Assembly (NCBI GenBank): GCA_903919125.1
Contig: CAIXGS010000052.1
Coordinates: 91,483 to 155,482 of the forward strand
Direction of reading: 5' to 3'
Length of the DNA: 64,000 bases
From: an uncultured Spartobacteria bacterium
GTDB taxonomy: Bacteria > Verrucomicrobiota > Verrucomicrobiia > Chthoniobacterales > Chthoniobacteraceae
Positions 1-8,859 of this stretch are shown here, piece by piece. The notes below the pieces were generated by a model, which saw only the letters and a list, made by a program, of their open reading frames with translations, was not told where the DNA came from and made no database searches. Both the position numbers and the translations under genes were made by a program. Numbering within the stretch: the stretch's first letter is position 1; every line of letters begins with the position of its first letter.

Positions 1-776
1 TCGGCCAGTCGGTTGCCCGCCTTATCAAAGATTCCGCCAGACTGAAACTGCACATCTCCTAAATGACTTTTTAGAAAAGCCTTATAATCATTGCCGGGGA
101 CAAAACAGATTTCCTGGCTGTCGACTTTATCCGCCGTCTTGAGCCCGAGTTTGCGCGCAATAGCACGAATTTCATGCTTTTCCATCCCGCCCAGCGGAAA
201 TAAGGAGCGACTCAACTGCTCCTGACGGAGACTAAACAGAAAGTAACTTTGATCCTTACGGGGATCCTTTCCTTTGCGCAGTACGGAGCGGTCTGGGTGA
301 TGGTCTACAATCGCGTAATGACCTGTGGCAATGTACTCGGCTCCAATGGCCTTTGCCTTGGTCCAAAGATTGCCAAACTTGACCTTCTCATTGCACATAA
401 CACACGGGTTAGGCGTACGTCCCGCCTGATATTCAGCGGTGAAATAGTCAATGACCTGCCTCTCAAAAGCCTCCGCCTCGTCGACCACATAATGGGCCAC
501 TCCCAAAGCATGCGCCACTCCACGCGCATCCGCGATCGCCTGCGGGCCGCAACACTTGTCCTCAGCCCGCGACATGCAGTCCTGCGGCCAGACCTTCATG
601 GTCACACCCACGACTTCGTACCCCTGCTCTTTGAGCAACCAAACCGCCACAGAAGAATCCACCCCACCACTCATTCCCACCAGAACGCGCGGACGGCGTG
701 CCTCATGACCGGAGGAAGAAGGCACAACACCGTCAACGGTTGAAATTGGGTATAAAGGCTCTGACGAATCGTTCAT
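1..776 (-). CDS. mnmA: tRNA-specific 2-thiouridylase MnmA (3' part cut by window edge)
   Basis: Cytoplasmic ATP-pyrophosphatase-type enzyme that thiolates U34 of tRNA-Lys, -Glu and -Gln using persulfide sulfur. About 258 codons are visible, reading from the ATG at 774-776 to the window edge. The PP-loop GMSGGVDSSVA lies near residue 35. The catalytic Cys region reads NPCVMCN, and a later GNDYKAFL/SQEICFVP stretch is typical of the central domain with the second catalytic Cys. The N-terminus carries about 28 extra residues before the PP-loop core. It lies 55 bp downstream of the DUF420 gene in the same direction, so it may be read through from the respiratory operon. The C-terminal beta-barrel domain is outside the window. 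Confidence 0.93.
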   Translation of the reverse strand, partial: MNDSSEPLYPISTVDGVVPSSSGHEARRPRVLVGMSGGVDSSVAVWLLKEQGYEVVGVTMKVWPQDCMSRAEDKCCGPQAIADARGVAHALGVAHYVVDEAEAFERQVIDYFTAEYQAGRTPNPCVMCNEKVKFGNLWTKAKAIGAEYIATGHYAIVDHHPDRSVLRKGKDPRKDQSYFLFSLRQEQLSRSLFPLGGMEKHEIRAIARKLGLKTADKVDSQEICFVPGNDYKAFLKSHLGDVQFQSGGIFDKAGNRLA

Positions 777-831
777 CTCACAATAGGCATTAGCCGGTTC
801 AATTCAGGTCGCTCAATTAAAGTGGTTCCTT

Positions 832-1269
832 TCACACTACAGGAACAGGCGGGTACCACACATACAGCATTAAATACACTAAAACACCGGTTACCGATAC
901 ATACAACCAAACCGGAGCGGTAATTCTCGCCCACCGCTTGTGGACATCATAACGCCCCTTTATGGCAGGAATCACCGTGAGCACTACGAGCGGCAAAACC
1001 AATATAGCAAGAGGCACGTGAGTGAGCAGGATCGCAAAATAAATTATCTTGGGCCACCCTGGATACGTAAACTTGGTTACCGCGACCACATTAAAATGGT
1101 AAACCAAATAACAGGCGAGAAACGCAGCAGAGACAGCGAGTGCGCCCATCATTAAAACTCGGTGCAAGCTTTTGTATCCTGCCTTAATTGCAATTAAACC
1201 ACTCACAATCAAAATTGTAGCGGCAGAATTTAGTGTGGCATTAACAATGGGTAAGCCTTGGACATTCAT
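832..1269 (-). CDS. DUF420 membrane protein, oxidase-assembly associated
   Basis: 145-residue integral membrane protein with four to five predicted hydrophobic helices. It matches the DUF420 pattern: an N-terminal LPIVNATLN segment, a His-containing loop after helix 1 (SLHRVLM), YLVYHF in helix 2, LLTHVPLA in helix 3 and DVHKRWARIT before the last helices. The scattered conserved His residues suggest heme or metal contact. DUF420/CtaM-like proteins are known to be linked to heme-copper oxidase maturation, and here the gene is the last of the oxidase block, six bases after the SCO gene. The exact role is inferred from context. Confidence 0.82.
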   Translation of the reverse strand: MNVQGLPIVNATLNSAATILIVSGLIAIKAGYKSLHRVLMMGALAVSAAFLACYLVYHFNVVAVTKFTYPGWPKIIYFAILLTHVPLAILVLPLVVLTVIPAIKGRYDVHKRWARITAPVWLYVSVTGVLVYLMLYVWYPPVPVV

Positions 1270-1275
1270 TACGGA

Positions 1276-1905
1276 TTATTCTTTTAACAACGAACGGATC
1301 GCTTCCTCCAAACGTTTTCCAGCTTCGGCGCTTTCTTCTCCCACGCCTTCAAAAAAACCACGCACCCACCCCTGAGCATCCACGAGAACCAGACGCGTAC
1401 TGTGTGTGACAGGTTCCGCAGGATTTTCCGAGCGTGTCAGAGAGAGTTTGAAACCGTGATTGGCCAGCGAAAACACCGAATTCACAGGACCAGTCAAGAA
1501 AGACCAGCGTTTATCAGCACCAAACTTTTGAGCATACTTCTGAAGCACCTCAGGTTTATCTTTTTCTGGATCGCTGGAAATGGAGAGAAAAGCCACTCGA
1601 CTTTCACCAACGAAAGCCTTGTGTAAATCACTCAAGCGACTGGTAAGCGCGGGACACGGGCCCGGACAAGTGGTGTAAAAGAAATCGACCACCCACACTT
1701 TCCCCAACATCCCACCAGAGTTAAACGACTTTCCGTCTTGGTCCGTCAATTCAAACGCGGGAACCTGCCAATACTTTTGAAGAGTACCATTTGAAGGTTC
1801 CAGAGGAGCCACAATCGCAGCAGTAGAGGAAGGCGAAGGCTTGCATCCCGCTAGGATTAAAAACAATGCGGCGATCCAATGAAAACCATGAAACGGAGAC
1901 TTCAT
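1276..1905 (-). CDS. SCO1/SenC-type copper chaperone lipoprotein
   Basis: 209 residues. The N-terminus has a hydrophobic segment ending LILAGC, a lipobox, so it is probably a membrane-anchored periplasmic lipoprotein. The thioredoxin-like fold carries the copper site TTCPGPCPAL (CxxxC) near residue 80, and the third ligand His lies in THSTRLVLVD near residue 170. SCO proteins deliver copper to the CuA site of oxidase subunit II, which is encoded in the same operon. It lies between ctaB and the DUF420 gene with very short gaps. A second SCO paralogue occurs at 61526-62113 in a different setting. Confidence 0.92.
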   Translation of the reverse strand: MKSPFHGFHWIAALFLILAGCKPSPSSTAAIVAPLEPSNGTLQKYWQVPAFELTDQDGKSFNSGGMLGKVWVVDFFYTTCPGPCPALTSRLSDLHKAFVGESRVAFLSISSDPEKDKPEVLQKYAQKFGADKRWSFLTGPVNSVFSLANHGFKLSLTRSENPAEPVTHSTRLVLVDAQGWVRGFFEGVGEESAEAGKRLEEAIRSLLKE

Positions 1906-1918
1906 ATTCCTTCAAATT

Positions 1919-2833
1919 TTAGAAACGGGAAAATGCCAAAAGACCCAGCATCAGTGGAAGGTAAATAATTGACATGAAAAACAGACGTCTGGCGCTGACT
2001 CTCGAGCGCTCCATTAAAAACACCAGTGCTGCACCGCTAAAACAAATATTCAAAAGAGTGGCGATGACTTTATAAAGAACCCCCACTTTACCCAACCAAA
2101 CGGGCGCAAAAGTGACCGCTGAAAGTAGTATGGCAAAGATCAACGCCTGAGATGCAGTGAGAAGCCCTTCTTCATCGTTCGGAGGCAACATCACAAAACC
2201 CGCGTCCCGATATTCGTCTCGATACATCCACGCAATCGCGAGGAAATGGGGCATTTGCCAACAAAACAAGATGCCAAAAGGAACCCACGCAGCCCACGCT
2301 TCCTGAGAGCCGGAAGCAGCCCAACCGATCACCGGAGGCAGCGCCCCCGAAACAGCCCCCACCAGCACGCAAAAAGAACTGCGCCGCTTGAGCGGCGTGT
2401 AAACCAGTAAGTAAACAAAGAGAGTGGCCACGGCGAGCAAGGCGGTTAAAGGAGGCAAAGTCGCCCACAAAAGTACAACTCCCCCGAACCCGAGGAAAAG
2501 CCCGAGAGCCAACACACTGGGACGGCGCCAGCGACCAACTGGGAGTGGCCGACTCCGCGTGCGCTCCATGAGGCCGTCTACGTCTGCCTCCATCCACTGA
2601 TTGAGTGCACCGGCTGATGCCGCGACAAGTGAGGTTCCTAAAACGGCGAAAAGTAACGCAAACTGTGCGGGGCCATTGTGGTTGCCAACGCAGTAACCCA
2701 CCGCAGTGGTAAACACCACGAGTAGGCTAAGACGCGCCTTGGTAAGGGTCGAAAGATCCGCCAATAGCCGCGGCCCCTCTTTTGTGGCAATCGCTCCCCC
2801 GCCCTTGCCAGCGCCATCCAGGCGCGGGTTCAT
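1919..2833 (-). CDS. ctaB: Protoheme IX farnesyltransferase (heme O synthase)
   Basis: 304-residue UbiA-family membrane prenyltransferase that farnesylates heme B to heme O. The first aspartate-rich motif is visible as LNQWMEADVDGLMERTRSRP (residues about 77-96), as in CtaB/CyoE, and the second region reads WQMPHFLAIAWMYRDEYRDAG. The length and the roughly nine membrane segments are normal for the family. The ATG overlaps the ctaA stop by four bases, indicating translational coupling. It prepares the heme A precursor for the aa3 oxidase of the same locus. Confidence 0.95.
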   Translation of the reverse strand: MNPRLDGAGKGGGAIATKEGPRLLADLSTLTKARLSLLVVFTTAVGYCVGNHNGPAQFALLFAVLGTSLVAASAGALNQWMEADVDGLMERTRSRPLPVGRWRRPSVLALGLFLGFGGVVLLWATLPPLTALLAVATLFVYLLVYTPLKRRSSFCVLVGAVSGALPPVIGWAASGSQEAWAAWVPFGILFCWQMPHFLAIAWMYRDEYRDAGFVMLPPNDEEGLLTASQALIFAILLSAVTFAPVWLGKVGVLYKVIATLLNICFSGAALVFLMERSRVSARRLFFMSIIYLPLMLGLLAFSRF

Positions 2834-3984
2834 TGAACAACCTCCGCCTGCTGCGTGTGCTTCGCCAAGCTAAAACGCGTATGCAAATGCACAAGCAACG
2901 AGCTCAGACTAGCCAGAAGGCCCGCCCCCAACACCACGTGAAGCGTCGCCAACGTCTTCGGCTTTTGATGTATAACGACAAAAATTCCCAGCGCCGCCTG
3001 ACAGACGACAAAAAACGAAGTGCGCCACGCCACCAACCAAATGGGCCGGCCCGGTTTTGAGGCGCGCATGGCTCGAAAATCCGCGTACAAAACCACGCAG
3101 AGCACAAACAGAGCCCCGATCCGCGTGTGCCCAAAATTGAGGTCTGTGTAAAGATTGTGAACCGACGGCAGCCACCCTCCTTGGGGATTCGCTGCAGGAA
3201 ACGTCGGGATTGCGAGCCCAGCTCCCAAATGCCGCATCGTCGCGCCGAGAATCAGCTGTCCGAACACCACAGCCAAGGCAAACCACACCAAAGGGATCGG
3301 ATTAGTATCAAAACGCGGTTCGTAAAGAGGTCTGGGTTTGACTAGTAGGGAAAGCCGCACAGCTAGGGCCGCGAGCACTACCAAAAACGTTTGCGCCACG
3401 CACCCGTGGATAATTCGCAAGCGCACCGCCAGATCTACGAGCCCAGCGGTTTCCTGAGTGACGCGCAATCCGCCCAATGTCGCCTGAGAGCACACCAACA
3501 CAAAGGCTGCGAACGCCAGCAACCGTTCCGTGCGGCCGATACCGCCCACAGAAAGCTTCGATCGCGCTCCCATCGCTAGAGCGACGGCGAAAGCGACTGC
3601 CGCTGGCCAAACACCAAGGTGCGCGCGTATAGACGGTTCCAGCGCAAGCCAAGAACCCAACCCACCCGCGACAGCCGACACGATCGCCGCCACCCACAGC
3701 GCCCGAAGATTACCCCAAACCATCGCACAAAGCACCCCGACGCCCAGTCCGACCAAGGCCGCCAAAAGACGATGACCATGCTCCAAGCGCACCGGAAAAT
3801 TCGCCCACCACCCCTCTGGATTCAGACTTCCAAAACTTAGTGGCCAGTCCGGCACCGCCATCCCCGCTTGCCAACTGGTTACAAGCCCCCCTACGAAAAT
3901 TAAACCAAATACAAGCGTCACCACTAATCTGGCGGTCCAACTAATTTGTTTAATATTCAAAGCTAATTTAACAACACCTCTCAA
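2830..3984 (-). CDS. ctaA: Heme A synthase (COX15/CtaA family)
   Basis: 384-residue eight-helix membrane protein that oxidises the C8 methyl of heme O to a formyl group. Family landmarks are present: GSLNPEGWWANFPVRLEHGHRL in the first half with the heme-ligating His pair region, RIIHGCVAQTF, then HNLYTDLNFGHTRIGA and TLHVVLGAG in the second repeat. No ATG is available near the N-terminus, so the start is a TTG: either at 3984 or eight codons later. The 157 bp before it (3985-4141) hold no gene and could carry an internal promoter. The stop overlaps the ctaB start. Confidence 0.92.
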   Translation of the reverse strand: MRGVVKLALNIKQISWTARLVVTLVFGLIFVGGLVTSWQAGMAVPDWPLSFGSLNPEGWWANFPVRLEHGHRLLAALVGLGVGVLCAMVWGNLRALWVAAIVSAVAGGLGSWLALEPSIRAHLGVWPAAVAFAVALAMGARSKLSVGGIGRTERLLAFAAFVLVCSQATLGGLRVTQETAGLVDLAVRLRIIHGCVAQTFLVVLAALAVRLSLLVKPRPLYEPRFDTNPIPLVWFALAVVFGQLILGATMRHLGAGLAIPTFPAANPQGGWLPSVHNLYTDLNFGHTRIGALFVLCVVLYADFRAMRASKPGRPIWLVAWRTSFFVVCQAALGIFVVIHQKPKTLATLHVVLGAGLLASLSSLLVHLHTRFSLAKHTQQAEVVQ

Positions 3985-4141
3985 GCACTCCGCTTACAGT
4001 CCAACTGGAATCAGGACAACGGACACTCTGACAATTAAAGTTCCGTTCATGCTTTTCGATATCTTTACACGAGAACGAGTGCTTTTTAATTTATCACAAA
4101 CTGAACAAGCAACGCCCCAGATTCTCAAACGGCGAACCGCC

Positions 4142-4906
4142 TCAATTCACAGAAGCAGTCGCAGGATGCTGCATAGACATGGTTTCCTTTTGGAACGCGT
4201 CGAATGCTTCTTGTTTTTCCACTAAAATTAACGAGCGCATCGCAAAGTGACCTGCGCCGCACAACTGAGCGCACACAATCTCAAACTTCCCGACCCGAAT
4301 CGGACGGAACCAAAGGGGAACACGAGTCCCAGGAATCGCATCCTGCGCGACGCGCATGTGGGGAATCGAGACTGCGTGAATCACGTCCTTTGAGCTAACC
4401 TCCAAAACCACAGGACGCTGGTTAATGACGTGCAACTCATTCTTGGACACAATATCGTCACCGCCAGCTGGGTCAGTTGGATCCAGTCCAAGAGGATTGC
4501 TCGGAGTAACAAAAATTGCGTTTTGGCGACCGAACACACCGTCAGGCCCCGCATAATGAAAATTCCAAGCGTACTGTTCGCCAATGGCGCGGATTCGCAT
4601 CGCCTCTGATTGATCAGGCACATCGACGACGCGTTTATTCCAAAGCGGAACCGCAAAACCTAGAAGCAGCGTTGCCTCAATCAAGATCACCGCTACTTCC
4701 GCGTGGGACGAAGCGCTGCCGCGCACGCCGTGATAATCAGCCTTGGGATGCCGAGATTTGCGGAATTTGTAAACAGAGATCAGAAAAAAGGTCCCCCAAC
4801 ATACAAACAACAGCAACATAAACCAGTGGCACACTTCGAGCATATGCTCGACAGACCTACCATGCTCAGAGGCGTTGGGAACAATTCCCATCCATTTGTT
4901 TAACAT
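4142..4906 (-). CDS. ctaC: Cytochrome c oxidase subunit II (aa3-type, CuA)
   Basis: 254 residues with two N-terminal transmembrane helices and a periplasmic cupredoxin domain carrying the binuclear CuA electron-entry site. The CuA motif reads CAQLCGAGHFAM near residues 213-224, with the upstream His in VIHAVSIPHMRV; both Cys, the His and the Met are present. The usual Glu of CxExC is Gln here. That position binds copper through its backbone carbonyl, so function is expected to be kept. There is no fused cytochrome c domain and no lipobox. It is separated from subunits I/III by three small genes, an unusual order, and is followed by ctaA. Confidence 0.94.
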   Translation of the reverse strand: MLNKWMGIVPNASEHGRSVEHMLEVCHWFMLLLFVCWGTFFLISVYKFRKSRHPKADYHGVRGSASSHAEVAVILIEATLLLGFAVPLWNKRVVDVPDQSEAMRIRAIGEQYAWNFHYAGPDGVFGRQNAIFVTPSNPLGLDPTDPAGGDDIVSKNELHVINQRPVVLEVSSKDVIHAVSIPHMRVAQDAIPGTRVPLWFRPIRVGKFEIVCAQLCGAGHFAMRSLILVEKQEAFDAFQKETMSMQHPATASVN

Positions 4907-4910
4907 ATAA

Positions 4911-5180
4911 TTAGCTTACGTTAGGGGTGGAAATTCCACTGCCAAATTCCGCATGTGCAGGAAGCGGCGCCTGTCCTTTCTTAACCAAGGAATAGCCGAC
5001 TAAAGAAATCAACCCGAGCACAAGAAAAAGGACTCCGAGCATGACAAAGATCGCTCCATTCGCGGCCTCTCCGAGCGGTCCATTAGCGCCCATACACACC
5101 GTGCAGGCTGCTGCGGCCTGATCCAAAGATTGCAAGAGCGTAATGCTCAAAATCCCAAGACTTAGAGTGGAGTGTTTCAT
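4911..5180 (-). CDS. Small membrane protein in the oxidase operon, unknown function
   Basis: 89 residues. An N-terminal signal-like segment ends at QAAAACTVCMG, giving a CxxC pair right after it, followed by one strong membrane helix (about residues 42-66) and a short Pro/Gly tail. It lies four bases upstream of ctaC, and its ATG overlaps the stop of the next small gene, so it is translated with the oxidase subunits. The CxxC could bind copper or undergo redox, but nothing shows this directly. I do not recognise a named family. Confidence 0.7.
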   Translation of the reverse strand: MKHSTLSLGILSITLLQSLDQAAAACTVCMGANGPLGEAANGAIFVMLGVLFLVLGLISLVGYSLVKKGQAPLPAHAEFGSGISTPNVS

Positions 5181-5362
5181 ATAATGATAGACCTCGCTTT
5201 GCGAATAAATCCGATCCCGTAAATCAACATCGCGAGAGAAGCCGCCGCACAGCCCCAGCCCAACCCATCAGATGCCCCAGTGACGAACGCCCAAGCGGAC
5301 ATTGCACCGCAGAACAAAATCGAAACTAAGATAAAGAAGATGTGGAAGGCTTTAAGAGACAT
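5177..5362 (-). CDS. Small two-helix membrane protein in the oxidase operon
   Basis: 61 residues with two hydrophobic helices (about 7-28 and 36-54) and a basic C-terminal end (FIRKARSIII). It overlaps the following 89-residue gene by four bases, consistent with coupled translation. Size and position suggest an accessory or assembly subunit of the oxidase, but the sequence has no catalytic motif and I do not recognise a family. The gap to the subunit IV gene downstream on the plus coordinate is about 90 bp and appears empty. Confidence 0.6.
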   Translation of the reverse strand: MSLKAFHIFFILVSILFCGAMSAWAFVTGASDGLGWGCAAASLAMLIYGIGFIRKARSIII

Positions 5363-5451
5363 AATTCGGAGTGGGTACTCAAATAAACTCAGTCTGTAAA
5401 ATTCGGCAAAAACGCTAATTCAAGACGGCTAAGGGCGAGCTGCACCCGGCA

Positions 5452-5835
5452 TTAATGCGTGGCGTGAAACGTTCCACTAATCGGATCGCTATGCGCCAAG
5501 TAAGTCAGGAAAAATAGTCCTGCCGCGAAGATACCAGTCATCACGAGGAACCGCCAGATCGTGATTTTCTCTCCCTTTAAATGCATGAAAATAGCAGCGA
5601 CTAGGCCGGCTTTGATGGTCGCCACAATCATACCCACCACGATATTCATGTTTCGGGAACCGAAATCCACATAAGACAGCCCCACAGTGACGCCAGTCAG
5701 CACCAATAAAGCGGCGCCTACCTTTAAATACTCAACAGCGTGCGAAGCAATCTCGGCCGCATTAGCCGGCACATCATGGATAGAAGAGGAATCCAGAACG
5801 GGTTGAGAACTATGATCTGTGTGTGGTGCGCTCAT
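5452..5835 (-). CDS. Cytochrome c oxidase subunit IV family protein
   Basis: 127 residues when started at the ATG at 5833-5835 (MSAPHTD). The longer reading frame upstream overlaps subunit III and is not credible. It has three membrane helices (YLKVGAALLVLTGVTVGLSY, the NIVVGMIVATIKAGLVAAIF helix, and FLVMTGIFAAGLFFLTYLA), the pattern of the COX4_pro/CtaF family of caa3/aa3 oxidases, with FMHLKGE between helices 2 and 3 as in the family. It lies 14 bp after ctaE. It is not catalytic and probably stabilises the complex. Confidence 0.88.
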   Translation of the reverse strand: MSAPHTDHSSQPVLDSSSIHDVPANAAEIASHAVEYLKVGAALLVLTGVTVGLSYVDFGSRNMNIVVGMIVATIKAGLVAAIFMHLKGEKITIWRFLVMTGIFAAGLFFLTYLAHSDPISGTFHATH

Positions 5836-5849
5836 CGCTAGAGGAATTA

Positions 5850-6842
5850 TTAAAGGAGATAGAAGATTGGAAACACAAAGATCCAGACAAGATCCACGAA
5901 ATGCCAGAAGAGACCCGCGATTTCCACGCGGTTGGCCAGATGTTCTGGGTTGGTCTTGTAAAGTCCAGTTCCCCCTGGAAACGGAAGCCAAAGATAAAGA
6001 AACACAAGGATTCCACCCAGAACGTGTAATCCGTGCAGACCGGTGATGAGGAAATACGTGGCAAAGTAAGTACTGTGTCTTGGAGCGAACACGCTGGCGG
6101 ACTCGACGTCTTTTGCATTGATCACGGCGAGGGTGGTGCTGGTCTCACGAGGCCAGAAGTGGGGCCGATCATTATCCTTGTCTGAAGGATTGGCATTCAC
6201 TGCATCCACTTGAATTACGTAATCATCTTCGGCTGGGGTCACTGCATCATGCCGGCCCGTTTCGTGGGCGAAATGTTCGGCATTGTGTTCCGCCTGATGG
6301 GCGTAAGACGAACCCTTAGGAGCGTCGAGAAGATGTCCCGTGATCTCCCAGCGTGGATTTTGGCCTGTTACTTCAAGATGCTTGTTCCCTAGGAAAGCTT
6401 CATATTTTGAGGCTGATTCCTTCTTAATAAACACACCAAAATGATTGAACTTCGCTGGCCACTCGTAACTGAGTTTGACCGTCAAAAAGATCGCTCCGCA
6501 CAAAATCGTTATCAACATGTACAAACGATACTTTCCTAGCTGCCTCATCTTTAATGCAGCCCACGCGAAAACTACGGTCACTGATGATATAATCAATATC
6601 GCCGTGTTCATGGTTCCCACTGGAACATTCAATAAACCAGAAGGCCAATAACCTGGCTCCGCGCCAATCCGTAGGAAAATGTAGGCGGAAAACAAACCAC
6701 CGAACAACATCACTTCGGAAGCGAGAAACAACCAAATCCCTAACTTTGCACTATACAATCCAGTATCCGGACGAGCCTGCACGGTGTGCGGAACCTCTTT
6801 GTCCGTAAAAAGCGGGAAGTATTTGGAAATCAGATTCGACAT
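5850..6842 (-). CDS. ctaE: Cytochrome c oxidase subunit III with a long His-rich insertion
   Basis: 330 residues from the ATG at 6840-6842 (MSNLISKYFPL). Helices match subunit III: LGIWLFLASEVMLFGGLFSAY, then GTMNTAILIISS, and the C-terminal TYFLITGLHGLHVLGG and LFWHFVDLVWIFVFPIFYLL-type ends. Subunit III has no metal centre but supports proton uptake and stability. Between the helix ending KLSYEW (about residue 130) and TYFATYFL (about 255) there is an extra hydrophilic stretch of roughly 110 residues rich in His, Glu and Asp, including AHQAEHNAEHFAHETGRHD. Usual family length is near 200-260, so this is an insertion. It follows subunit I with a 60 bp gap. Confidence 0.92.
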   Translation of the reverse strand: MSNLISKYFPLFTDKEVPHTVQARPDTGLYSAKLGIWLFLASEVMLFGGLFSAYIFLRIGAEPGYWPSGLLNVPVGTMNTAILIISSVTVVFAWAALKMRQLGKYRLYMLITILCGAIFLTVKLSYEWPAKFNHFGVFIKKESASKYEAFLGNKHLEVTGQNPRWEITGHLLDAPKGSSYAHQAEHNAEHFAHETGRHDAVTPAEDDYVIQVDAVNANPSDKDNDRPHFWPRETSTTLAVINAKDVESASVFAPRHSTYFATYFLITGLHGLHVLGGILVFLYLWLPFPGGTGLYKTNPEHLANRVEIAGLFWHFVDLVWIFVFPIFYLL

Positions 6843-6904
6843 ATAATCTCTTAAAACAGGCTCAACCCCAAACTCTCGACGCTGCACCTCGTGGCTAAAA
6901 CTCT

Positions 6905-8731
6905 CTACACCTTTTCCGTCTGCGGAATAAAGTCTGTCGGATGCCCCGGAACACTATACTCGTAAGGGCCACGATACACCATCAAGGGCTTATCAAAGTT
7001 TCCGTGCGGGGGCGGGGTCGGTGTGTCCCAATCTAAAGTGGTAGCATCCCATGGATTGCGTCCCACTTTTTGACCAAGCTTCCAGCTGGTGAAGAAGTTC
7101 CAAATGAAGACAAGCTGAAACAGCGCAAGCAGGCCGGCCGAAACAGTCATCACCATGTTCCAGTGCAGCACGGGACCAGCAAGTTGTTCGTAAGTAACGC
7201 CGCCATCATACCAGCGACGGTGAACGCCCGCCATACCCTGCAAGAACATCGGGAAAAATATTCCATTGATTGTGATCAGCGATCCCCAGAAGTGAACGTG
7301 CCCCAGGAACTCGCTCATCTTACGACCAGTCACCTTAGGATACCAGAAATACACCCCCGCAAAGAGGCCGAAAATGGTTCCGGGAGCGACCACGTAGTGA
7401 AAATGGCCGATCACGTAATAAGTATCGTGCAGAAAAAGATCGACAGCGTTGAACGCTAGAGGAATACCCGTCAGACCTCCCAAGCCGAACATCGGCAGGA
7501 ACGCGGTTGCAAACAACATTGGCGTGTTAAACCGAATGGAGCCGCCCCAAAGCGACATCAATAAGGAGGTCAGCAAAATCACGGATGGAACCGAGATCAT
7601 GATGGTAGTCACTTGGAAGAAAGCTGCGACCTTGGCGCCCATTCCTGTCATATACATGTGGTGGGCCCAAACGATGAAGGACAGGAAACCCAGCACAAAC
7701 ACTGAGTAAACCATTGCCTTGTACCCGTGCAACGGCTTGCGAGTGTTGTTCGCGACGACCTCGGAGACGATCCCGATAGCTGGTAAAATCAACACATAGA
7801 CTTCGGGATGCGCCAAGAACCAGAACAAATGCTGCCAAAGGATTGGACTACCTCCGCCGGACCAGGTCTGAGCGACACTTTGGCCGATCATCAAGCCTGT
7901 GGGCATGAAGAAACTAGTGCCAAGTACTCGGTCCGTCAGCTGCATAAAGCCGGCGGCTTCAAGCGGAGGAAAGGCAAGCACGAGGAGGAACGCGGTCACA
8001 AACTGAGCCCAAACAAAGAAAGGAAGTCGCATCCAAGTAAGTCCTGGGGCTCGCAACTGAATGATCGTGGTAATGAAGTTAATGGATCCCAACAGCGAAC
8101 CGGTGATGTTAAACACCATCGCAATCAACCAAATCGTCTGCCCATTCAGCCAAATATTCCCGCCTTCAAGATCCGCAATTCCAGCCAGCGGAGGATATGC
8201 AGTCCAGCCGGACTTCGCAGCGCTACCCGGAACAAAAAAGCTACCGGTCATAATGACGCAGCTCGTAAAAAAGCACCAAAAGCTGGCCATGTTTAACTTG
8301 GGGAACGCCATGTCCGGAGCCCCGATTTGTAGAGGCACCACGAAATTTCCGAAGCCCGCAACCGCCACCGGCACAATTCCAAAGAAAACCATGATGGTTC
8401 CGTGCATGGCACCAAAGACGTTGTAACCCGCAGCGGTGAGGGCTCCTGCGTCGGTCATCACGGTTTGACCAAACACCGAACGCAGAAAGGCACCTACCAT
8501 CGGTACGGGCTGTCCCGGGCTCGCCAACTGCCAGCGCATCACCAACATCAGGAGAAAGCCGAAGAACAGAAAACTCAGTCCTGTCACAGCGTACTGCAGC
8601 CCGATGACCTTATGGTCCGTAGAGAAGACCCACCGCTGAAGGAACCCAAGCTCTGGGTGATGATGCTCGCCGTGCCCATGCTCTTTAGTGGCGTCGTGAT
8701 GGCCGGTGTCTGCGGTAGCGATAGTAGACAT
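6905..8731 (-). CDS. ctaD: Cytochrome c oxidase subunit I (A-type heme-copper oxidase)
   Basis: 608 residues, 12+ helices; catalytic subunit reducing O2 at heme a3-CuB. All ligands are visible: AMHGTIMVFF (heme a His), HPEVYVL (CuB His and the A1-type D-channel Glu plus cross-linked Tyr), WAHHMYMTG (two CuB His) and HDTYYVIGHFHYVVAPG (heme a3 and heme a His). The N-terminus has a His-rich stretch (HGHGEHHHPE) before the first helix. This is therefore an active A1-type oxidase, in contrast to the degenerate CcoN-like protein encoded upstream. A 128 bp gap separates it from the cytochrome c gene before it. Confidence 0.97.
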   Translation of the reverse strand: MSTIATADTGHHDATKEHGHGEHHHPELGFLQRWVFSTDHKVIGLQYAVTGLSFLFFGFLLMLVMRWQLASPGQPVPMVGAFLRSVFGQTVMTDAGALTAAGYNVFGAMHGTIMVFFGIVPVAVAGFGNFVVPLQIGAPDMAFPKLNMASFWCFFTSCVIMTGSFFVPGSAAKSGWTAYPPLAGIADLEGGNIWLNGQTIWLIAMVFNITGSLLGSINFITTIIQLRAPGLTWMRLPFFVWAQFVTAFLLVLAFPPLEAAGFMQLTDRVLGTSFFMPTGLMIGQSVAQTWSGGGSPILWQHLFWFLAHPEVYVLILPAIGIVSEVVANNTRKPLHGYKAMVYSVFVLGFLSFIVWAHHMYMTGMGAKVAAFFQVTTIMISVPSVILLTSLLMSLWGGSIRFNTPMLFATAFLPMFGLGGLTGIPLAFNAVDLFLHDTYYVIGHFHYVVAPGTIFGLFAGVYFWYPKVTGRKMSEFLGHVHFWGSLITINGIFFPMFLQGMAGVHRRWYDGGVTYEQLAGPVLHWNMVMTVSAGLLALFQLVFIWNFFTSWKLGQKVGRNPWDATTLDWDTPTPPPHGNFDKPLMVYRGPYEYSVPGHPTDFIPQTEKV

Positions 8732-8859
8732 AAATAGTTTGCCAGTTGTTAATTGCGACTTTCGACTAAATTCTATGAGTGACGAACTGAGAAGTAACGA
8801 GTACTGAGCGTCTTAACTGTATGATTAAATCACCCGAAAGTCTGGTGAAATTTTGACCT

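Noticed and set aside
4142..4906. CuA site defect (Glu to Gln in CAQLCG)
   Set aside because: That residue coordinates through its backbone carbonyl and both Cys, His and Met are intact; not evidence for loss of function.
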